From the NCBI GenBank assembly GCA_947175465.1, contig CAMWMY010000083.1, positions 1-6,060 of the forward strand: a DNA stretch of 6,060 bases, in the 5' to 3' direction. The notes below the pieces were generated by a model. It worked only from the letters and a program-made list of their open reading frames with translations. It did not search any database and was not told where the DNA came from. How positions within the stretch are numbered: the stretch's first letter is position 1; every line of letters begins with the position of its first letter. The position numbers and the translations under genes were made by a program. This DNA is from an uncultured Erysipelotrichaceae bacterium. GTDB taxonomy: Bacteria; Bacillota_I; Bacilli_A; Erysipelotrichales; Erysipelotrichaceae. This document shows, piece after piece, positions 1 through 4,375 of this stretch.

Positions 1-83
1 GTTTTGGGACAAAATCAATTTCGTTACATTAAGACATTATCATTTTCGATTCATATAAAAAATATAATGTAAAATAAAAAGTA

Positions 84-112
84 TTGACATTGCATTTTAA
101 ATCGTTTATATT
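84..112 (+). promoter_or_regulatory. Sigma-A-type promoter of the lysine riboswitch/ABC transporter operon
   Basis: The -35 box TTGACA (84-89) is a perfect consensus. A 17-base spacer separates it from the -10 box TATATT (107-112). The sequence upstream (about 57-80) is almost pure A/T and could act as an UP element. Transcription would start near 118-120, about ten bases before the first helix of the riboswitch, which is where a leader promoter is expected. No operator is evident, so control probably lies in the RNA leader. Confidence 0.85.
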
Positions 113-128
113 TTAGATGAACAAAAAA

Positions 129-283
129 AATAGAGGTAGCGATGTATCAGAGTACTAGCTGGAGTTGGCAAACAAAGAAGGCTAGGAAAGGTAATCATCG
201 CCGAAAGTTATAAATTGGCAAATTTATAACTTGGGGTTATGGGAAATACCTATAACACTCCTTCCTATAAGAAGGGCGCTATT
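129..283 (+). ncRNA. Lysine riboswitch (L box) aptamer
   Basis: The conserved L-box blocks occur in order: AGAGG at 132-136, AGAGTA at 149-154, GGAAAGG at 185-191, CGCCGAA at 199-205 and TTGGG at 231-235. All five helices can be drawn. P1 is AATAG 129-133 with CTATT 279-283. P2 is GCGATG 139-144 with CATCGC 196-201, extended by CTAGC 155-159 with GCTAG 181-185. P3 is 205-216 with 221-232, P4 is 236-243 with 249-256, and P5 is CTTC 261-264 with GAAG 271-274. The order and spacing match my recollection of the Bacillus subtilis lysC leader. In this family lysine binding stabilises P1 and promotes transcription termination, so the downstream transporter should be expressed when lysine is scarce. 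Confidence 0.95.
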
Positions 284-317
284 AATAACTCATTATATCT
301 TGAGTCATGTTAATAGC
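278..317 (+). promoter_or_regulatory. Riboswitch antiterminator hairpin
   Basis: GCTATTAA (278-285) pairs perfectly with TTAATAGC (310-317), and ACTCA (288-292) pairs with TGAGT (301-305). A small internal loop lies between the two helices and an eight-base loop (293-300) closes the hairpin. The 5' arm contains the 3' strand of riboswitch helix P1 (279-283). The 3' arm covers the 5' strand and loop of the terminator. The hairpin is therefore exclusive with both lysine-bound P1 and the terminator, which gives an off-switch: no lysine, antiterminator forms and transcription proceeds. Confidence 0.85.
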
Positions 318-330
318 ATGACTTTTTTTT
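303..330 (+). terminator. Riboswitch-controlled intrinsic terminator
   Basis: AGTCATG (303-309) pairs with CATGACT (317-323) around a seven-base loop, followed by an unbroken run of eight T (323-330). The 5' half is captured by the antiterminator when P1 is open, so this terminator should form only when lysine holds P1 closed. The ribosome binding site of the next gene (about 346-351) lies outside the hairpin, so control is by transcription attenuation rather than by blocking translation. Confidence 0.9.
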
Positions 331-356
331 GTGAAGATGAGAAAGAAAGGGTGTAG

Positions 357-1931
357 ATGATGAAAAAAATTCTTATCTTATGGATATCATTGATATTATT
401 TGGATGTAGTTATAGTGCGGATACGCAAGTAGAGTATCAGGATACATTTGTAGTTGGAATGGAGTGTAATTATGCACCATTTAACTGGATGGATGTTGAT
501 GCTAATGATACGAATGCGAAAACTGCTGATGGAGGATATTGTGATGGTTATGATGTGCAAATTGCTAAAAAAATTGCACAATATCTTCAAAAAGAGCTTG
601 TTATTCGTAATTTAGAGTGGGATTCTTTAGAACCAAGTTTAAATTCTAATAGTATTGATGCGATTATTGCAGGTATGAGTGCTACTGAAGAACGACGTAA
701 AAATGCAGATTTTACAGATCCTTATTATACTTCAGACATGGTTATGATTGTTCGTAAAGATAGTGTTTATGCAAATGCTACTTCGTTAGAAGATTTTAGA
801 GGGGCTACTGTACAAGGGCAATTAAATACGATGTATGATGAAATCATTGATCAAATACCAGAAGTAAATCATGCACAACCATTAGAGAGTTATTCTTATT
901 TAATTGCAGGTTTATTAAGTGGATCAGTAGATGCTTTAACAGCAGAAACACCAGTAGCGCTAGGAGCCGTAGCTACTCAACCAAGTTTATCAATTGTGCA
1001 TTTTGAAAAGGGAAAAGGGTTTCAAATTGATCCTTCTCAAACAAGTGTATCTATTGGTGTGAAAAAAGGAAATAGCGATTTATTAGCAGGTATTCAAAAA
1101 GCCTTAAATACTATATCTGAGGAAGAAAGAATACAACTTATGGAAGAAGCAACAAGTAGACAACCTGCACAAATAGAGGATGCGGGAAACCTTTTACAAG
1201 ATAGTTGGTCTGTTTTTATGAAATATAAGGATTTATTCATAAAAGGGATTATTAATACACTGATTGTAGCTTTTGTAGGAACAATTGTAGGGCTATGTAT
1301 CGGGTTATTTGTTGGAGGAATACGTTTTATCACAGGAAAAAGTGATTTACATGAGCGCCGTTTCTTTCATAAAATTATATATACTATAACTAGTATATAT
1401 GTAGAAGTATTTAGAGGTACTCCTATGCTTGTACAAGCCATGTTTTTACACTTTACTATTTTTAATCCGATGTTTCATTGGAGTGGGATGCAATCTGCGA
1501 TGGTAATTATTTCAATGAATACAGGAGCTTATATGGCAGAAATTATACGTTCAGGAATTCAAGCGGTTGATAAAGGTCAAACAGAAGCAGCAAGAAGTAT
1601 TGGAATGAATAGTATACAAACAATGTTTTATATTGTTCTACCACAAGCAATTAAAAATTCTTTCCCATCTATAGGAAATGAATTTGTTGTTAATATTAAA
1701 GATAGTTGTGTATTAAATAGTATTACTTTTTCAGAATTATTTTTAGTAGCTGTTAAAGTACAAGGGGCAACTTTTAGTTATGCTGAACCATTCTTCATTG
1801 TTGCTATTATATACTTTATATTAACCTTTACAACAACAAGAATTTTAGGTATGTTAGAATATCGTTTAAATCATAAAAAATCAAGTTATCCTGCTTCTGT
1901 AAGCGACCATGATATGAATGTATTAAAATAA
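357..1931 (+). CDS. Amino acid (probably lysine) ABC transporter, fused substrate-binding and permease protein
   Basis: This protein would capture the amino acid outside the cell and form the membrane channel of an importer. Residues 1-17 are a lipoprotein-type signal ending in the lipobox LFGC (Cys17). Residues about 30-268 are a type 3 solute-binding domain, with APFNW (40-44), GYDVQIAKKIA (64-74), DAIIAGMSATEERR (101-114) and FTDPYYTSD (119-127). Residues about 290-503 are a HisM/GlnP-like permease, with the early VFRGTPMLVQ motif (351-360) and the ATPase-contacting EAA loop EAARSIG (410-416). Single-gene fusions of this type are known in Firmicutes. ATG codons stand at 357 and 360; AAAGGG at 346-351 is 5 bases from the first and 8 from the second, so 360 is equally plausible. 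The ATPase gene follows after 12 bases. Lysine specificity is inferred from the upstream riboswitch; the domain families alone would also fit other polar amino acids. Confidence 0.92.
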   Translation: MMKKILILWISLILFGCSYSADTQVEYQDTFVVGMECNYAPFNWMDVDANDTNAKTADGGYCDGYDVQIAKKIAQYLQKELVIRNLEWDSLEPSLNSNSIDAIIAGMSATEERRKNADFTDPYYTSDMVMIVRKDSVYANATSLEDFRGATVQGQLNTMYDEIIDQIPEVNHAQPLESYSYLIAGLLSGSVDALTAETPVALGAVATQPSLSIVHFEKGKGFQIDPSQTSVSIGVKKGNSDLLAGIQKALNTISEEERIQLMEEATSRQPAQIEDAGNLLQDSWSVFMKYKDLFIKGIINTLIVAFVGTIVGLCIGLFVGGIRFITGKSDLHERRFFHKIIYTITSIYVEVFRGTPMLVQAMFLHFTIFNPMFHWSGMQSAMVIISMNTGAYMAEIIRSGIQAVDKGQTEAARSIGMNSIQTMFYIVLPQAIKNSFPSIGNEFVVNIKDSCVLNSITFSELFLVAVKVQGATFSYAEPFFIVAIIYFILTFTTTRILGMLEYRLNHKKSSYPASVSDHDMNVLK

Positions 1932-1939
1932 GAGGAGAG
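1932..1939 (+). promoter_or_regulatory. Ribosome binding site of the ABC ATPase gene
   Basis: GAGGAGAG begins directly after the TAA stop of the permease fusion (1929-1931) and ends four bases before the ATG at 1944. This fixes the ATPase start and shows tight operon packing. Confidence 0.8.
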
Positions 1940-1943
1940 TCAT

Positions 1944-2684
1944 ATGGAAAAAATATTGGAAGTTAAACATTTACGTAAGAGTTTTGGTAATCTTGAAGTT
2001 TTAAAAGATATCCATTTTGATGTAGCCAAAGGAGAAGTTGTGACTATTATAGGATCTAGTGGAAGTGGAAAATCTACGATGTTACGTTGCCTAAATCTTT
2101 TAGAAAAACCTGATGATGGTACGATTCTTTACCATGGCAAAGATATTGTAAAAGGTGAATTAAATGTAAATGAGCACCGTTCACATATAGGGATGGTATT
2201 TCAAAATTTTCATTTATTTAACAATAAAAATGTACTTGAAAACTGTGTAATTGGACAAGTAAAAGTATTAAAGAAAAGTCGTGAAGATGCAGAAAAAACA
2301 GCTAAATTTTTTCTTGAAAAGGTAGGGATGGAAAAATTTATGTATGCTAGTAGCACACAGTTATCAGGAGGGCAAAAGCAAAGAGTTGCGATTGCACGTG
2401 CTCTTTGTATGGATCCTGAGATATTATTGTTTGATGAGCCAACGAGTGCTTTAGACCCAGAAATGGTAGGGGAAATTTTAGAAGTAATGAAGACACTTGC
2501 CAAAGAAGGGTTGACGATGGTTATTGTAACGCATGAAATGCAATTTGCAAAAGATGTTTCTACGCGAATTGTATTTATGGATAAAGGGATTATTGCTGAG
2601 GAAGGGAAACCTGAAGAATTATTTGAACATCCAAAGCATGAAAGATTAAAAGAATTTTTATATCGTTATCGTTTAAGCAACTAA
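1944..2684 (+). CDS. Amino acid ABC transporter ATP-binding protein (partner of the upstream permease)
   Basis: This is the cytoplasmic ATPase that powers the importer encoded just upstream, working as a dimer on the permease EAA loops. All ABC motifs are intact: Walker [10 protein letters not shown] (37-45), Q-loop Gln87, signature LSGGQ (140-144), Walker B ILLFDEP (160-166) with catalytic Glu165, D-loop SALDP (168-172) and switch His197 in VTHEM. The length of 246 residues is standard for the GlnQ/HisP/ArtP polar amino acid subfamily, and [13 protein letters not shown] near the C-terminus is typical of it. The gene shares the riboswitch-controlled transcript and ends in an intrinsic terminator. 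The subfamily is secure. The individual substrate cannot be read from the ATPase, so lysine is an inference from the leader. Confidence 0.95.
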   Translation: MEKILEVKHLRKSFGNLEVLKDIHFDVAKGEVVTIIGSSGSGKSTMLRCLNLLEKPDDGTILYHGKDIVKGELNVNEHRSHIGMVFQNFHLFNNKNVLENCVIGQVKVLKKSREDAEKTAKFFLEKVGMEKFMYASSTQLSGGQKQRVAIARALCMDPEILLFDEPTSALDPEMVGEILEVMKTLAKEGLTMVIVTHEMQFAKDVSTRIVFMDKGIIAEEGKPEELFEHPKHERLKEFLYRYRLSN

Positions 2685-2699
2685 TTTAGTTGCTTTTTT
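2675..2699 (+). terminator. Intrinsic terminator of the transporter operon, overlapping the ATPase stop codon
   Basis: A nine-base-pair stem, 2675-2683 with 2687-2695 and a three-base loop, is followed by a T run through 2699. The ATPase TAA stop (2682-2684) lies in the stem and loop, so the last codons of the gene form the 5' arm. On the opposite strand the hairpin is followed by AAACG rather than a T run, so it should not terminate the convergent gene efficiently. Confidence 0.85.
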
Positions 2700-2734
2700 A
2701 ATTTTTATAAATAGAAGTAGTAGCTAAAAGTTCT

Positions 2735-3316
2735 TTATGGAGAGGAAGGAGAATAGGTGATTTGTGCAATACATAATAAAATAGCTGTAATACTTGAGAA
2801 TAAAATTTCTACAAGAGAATTAATCATACCGTAATAAAAAATGATAAATATGCAAATAAACAGTAAGCTTTGGAAGATAAAGAAAAGATAACGAAATATT
2901 TTTTTATGAGATAAAGTTAGTTGAAATAAAATAAAGAAAGTGATGAAGATAAAAGGAATAGTACCGATAAAAGCTGTATAAATATGGCATTGAGATAAAA
3001 AAGGATAAAGTTCAGGATGATAGGGGAGAAGGATACTTATTATCATTAATATACAGCTAGAAAAAAGAAGATAGTTCCATTGAACAGGTAGTACTTGTAT
3101 CTTTTTTAAAAGAGAATAATTCATAAAATAAAAATAGGAGATACTTAAGCAGCCCCATAAATACATAAGGTATTGGTGTCCAATAATATTTCCTATGTAC
3201 GATATGTTTTCATAAAAAATATTAGCAAAAGAAGAAAGATAAATTCCTAAAGCAGGGAGAATAAAAAAGGCGATACTCACTTTTATAAAATATAAAAAAT
3301 TAGATTTAGAAAGCAT
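2735..3316 (-). CDS. Small multi-pass membrane protein of unknown function
   Basis: I do not recognise this 193-residue protein. It is almost entirely hydrophobic, with about six membrane segments near residues 8-30, 46-68, 80-98, 112-134, 140-163 and 166-186, separated by short loops. There is no cleavable signal, soluble domain or metal-site pattern. The most distinctive stretch is the loop LPYHPELYPF (97-106), followed by a His at 111 entering the fourth segment. That layout faintly recalls small six-helix families such as DUF998, but the resemblance is weak. The start at 3316 is preferred because GGAGGT (3326 down to 3321) lies four bases upstream of it. The in-frame ATG at 3328 would put the first codon partly inside that ribosome binding site. 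The gene has its own promoter and converges on the lysine transporter operon, so no functional link to either neighbour is implied. Confidence 0.75.
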   Translation of the reverse strand: MLSKSNFLYFIKVSIAFFILPALGIYLSSFANIFYENISYIGNIIGHQYLMYLWGCLSISYFYFMNYSLLKKIQVLPVQWNYLLFSSCILMIISILLPYHPELYPFLSQCHIYTAFIGTIPFIFITFFILFQLTLSHKKIFRYLFFIFQSLLFICIFIIFYYGMINSLVEILFSSITAILLCIAQITYSPSSP

Positions 3317-3337
3317 GATAACCTCCATAGTGATATT

Positions 3338-3366
3338 AAAATAGCACTCTTTTTTTAGAAAGTCAA
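3338..3366 (-). promoter_or_regulatory. Promoter of the minus-strand membrane protein gene
   Basis: Reading the minus strand, TTGACT (3366-3361) is followed by exactly 17 bases and then TATTTT (3343-3338), a good match to a sigma-A promoter. Transcription would begin near 3331, only a few bases before the ribosome binding site at 3326-3321, leaving a very short 5' leader. Confidence 0.7.
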
Positions 3367-3412
3367 TGTGATAAAATTAGAAAAACTTTATTTTTAATAG
3401 GAATGTTTTAGA

Positions 3413-3426
3413 TATATACGTATATA
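3413..3426. repeat. 14-base perfect palindrome upstream of the FHA gene
   Basis: TATATACGTATATA is an exact inverted repeat centred between 3419 and 3420. It lies 35 bases before the FHA gene start. It could be an operator, or simply the -10 region of that gene's promoter, since TATATA or TATAAG at 3421-3428 would serve. No convincing -35 box stands 17 bases upstream, so neither role is shown. AT-rich palindromes of this length can also arise by chance here. Confidence 0.35.
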
Positions 3427-3441
3427 AGGATAGAGCGTTGC

Positions 3442-3448
3442 AAAGGAG
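3442..3448 (+). promoter_or_regulatory. Ribosome binding site of the FHA gene
   Basis: AAAGGAG is a strong Shine-Dalgarno match, but it lies 12 bases from the ATG at 3461, longer than the usual 5-9. An in-frame TGA directly precedes that ATG (3458-3460), so the start cannot be extended. The closer GTG at 3457 is out of frame and opens only a 12-codon reading frame. Confidence 0.65.
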
Positions 3449-3460
3449 TGGATATTGTGA

Positions 3461-4375
3461 ATGAAAGATTGTATTCATCATCTTCAAGTTCGTGATCAAA
3501 AATTAGAATTATATATGCATACACCACAAGATATTCATGAATATCAGCTTCTTCTTATTCAAAAAGAAACTTGCTGTTTATGTTTAGAGCGCTCTTTAAA
3601 GAAGAAAGAATTGTTAATTTGCGATGTATCTGCATATTGTAGTTTATTGGAATATTTAAAGTATGTAAAATTTCAAGAACAACAATTTATATTTTTATGT
3701 ACACAATTATTGGAGACTATGAAAGTATTAATGAATGATAAAGCTATGTATTTAGATATTCGCTATATTTTTATAGAAAATACAACAGGTGTGTTGAAAT
3801 TTTTATGTATCCCTATTGTAAATTATTCTTATGAAGGAAAAGAGCTCCATCATTTTTTATATGGATTGGTAAAAGAAGTTCAAGTAGATAAAGCATATAT
3901 ATTATTAGGAGTTCTTGTACAGGCTTTAAAAAAACCAGAAATTAGCTTGACTGATCTTTTAAAAGAAATTTATGAACATATAAAGAGACAGAAATCATTT
4001 CCTCTTTTTCATAAATATAGCAAAAGAAAAAAGGATGTATCTTTTAATCTACCATATCCTATTCAATTTTTATCTTATGAAAAAGATAAAAAGTATGCTT
4101 ATTTAAAAAATGAAAAGCAGTCTATATATCTTACACATGAAGAAGGAGTTCTAGGACGTAGTTCAACTTGTGATTATGTATTAGAGGATACTCATATTTC
4201 TAAACAACATGCATGTATTATTTGGAAAAACTACCAATATTATGTCAAAGACTTATACTCTAAAAATGGCACATGGTTAAATAGCATGAGATTAGATTCA
4301 ACAAAGATATATCGTCTCTTACATAAAGATATTTTAAGATTTGCCTCTTATTCATTTACTTTTTATGATGAATAA
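3461..4375 (+). CDS. FHA domain protein with DUF6382-like N-terminal region
   Basis: A 304-residue predicted cytoplasmic protein with no signal peptide or membrane helix. Residues about 1-175 resemble the DUF6382 region often found before FHA domains in Firmicutes; its function is not established, and I assign it from overall pattern. A basic linker (KYSKRKKD, 185-192) follows. Residues about 222-302 form an FHA domain with its phosphothreonine-binding signature intact: GRSS (232-235), the SKQH serine-histidine pair (247-250) and NGTWLN (269-274). The domain should bind a phosphothreonine on a partner, plausibly the kinase encoded next or one of its substrates. The stop codon overlaps the start region of that kinase gene by a few bases, which indicates one transcript and coupled translation. 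FHA proteins of this layout occur near Tad pilus or type VII secretion loci, but no such gene lies inside this window. The FHA call is strong; the N-terminal family name is less certain. Confidence 0.88.
   Translation: MKDCIHHLQVRDQKLELYMHTPQDIHEYQLLLIQKETCCLCLERSLKKKELLICDVSAYCSLLEYLKYVKFQEQQFIFLCTQLLETMKVLMNDKAMYLDIRYIFIENTTGVLKFLCIPIVNYSYEGKELHHFLYGLVKEVQVDKAYILLGVLVQALKKPEISLTDLLKEIYEHIKRQKSFPLFHKYSKRKKDVSFNLPYPIQFLSYEKDKKYAYLKNEKQSIYLTHEEGVLGRSSTCDYVLEDTHISKQHACIIWKNYQYYVKDLYSKNGTWLNSMRLDSTKIYRLLHKDILRFASYSFTFYDE

Noticed and set aside
1..83. Possible end of an upstream gene or regulatory RNA
   Set aside because: Only AT-rich sequence with no coding pattern, clear hairpin or terminator; too short to judge.
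118..330. T-box or other amino acid leader as an alternative to the lysine riboswitch
   Set aside because: No T-box sequence (TGGNACCGCG-like) is present, while all conserved L-box blocks and helices are.
396..590. Minus-strand open frame of 64 codons
   Set aside because: It lies wholly inside the well-supported binding/permease gene, is low-complexity Ile/Ser-rich and has no ribosome binding site; it is an antisense shadow.
1094..1333. Minus-strand open frame of 79 codons
   Set aside because: Antisense to the junction of the binding and permease domains, with no recognisable domain or start signal.
2210..2503. Minus-strand open frame of 97 codons
   Set aside because: Antisense to the ABC signature and Walker B region, a common place for long chance frames because of conserved codons.
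2700..2734. Terminator for the minus-strand membrane protein gene
   Set aside because: No stem followed by a T run is visible on that strand in this gap.
3317..3328. Four-residue N-terminal extension of the membrane protein (ATG at 3328)
   Set aside because: That ATG touches the GGAGGT ribosome binding site; the ATG at 3316 is correctly spaced behind it.
3457..3495. Short frame from GTG at 3457, better spaced from the ribosome binding site than the FHA start
   Set aside because: It reaches a stop after 12 codons, encodes mostly serines, and has no independent support; a leader peptide cannot be excluded but is not supported.
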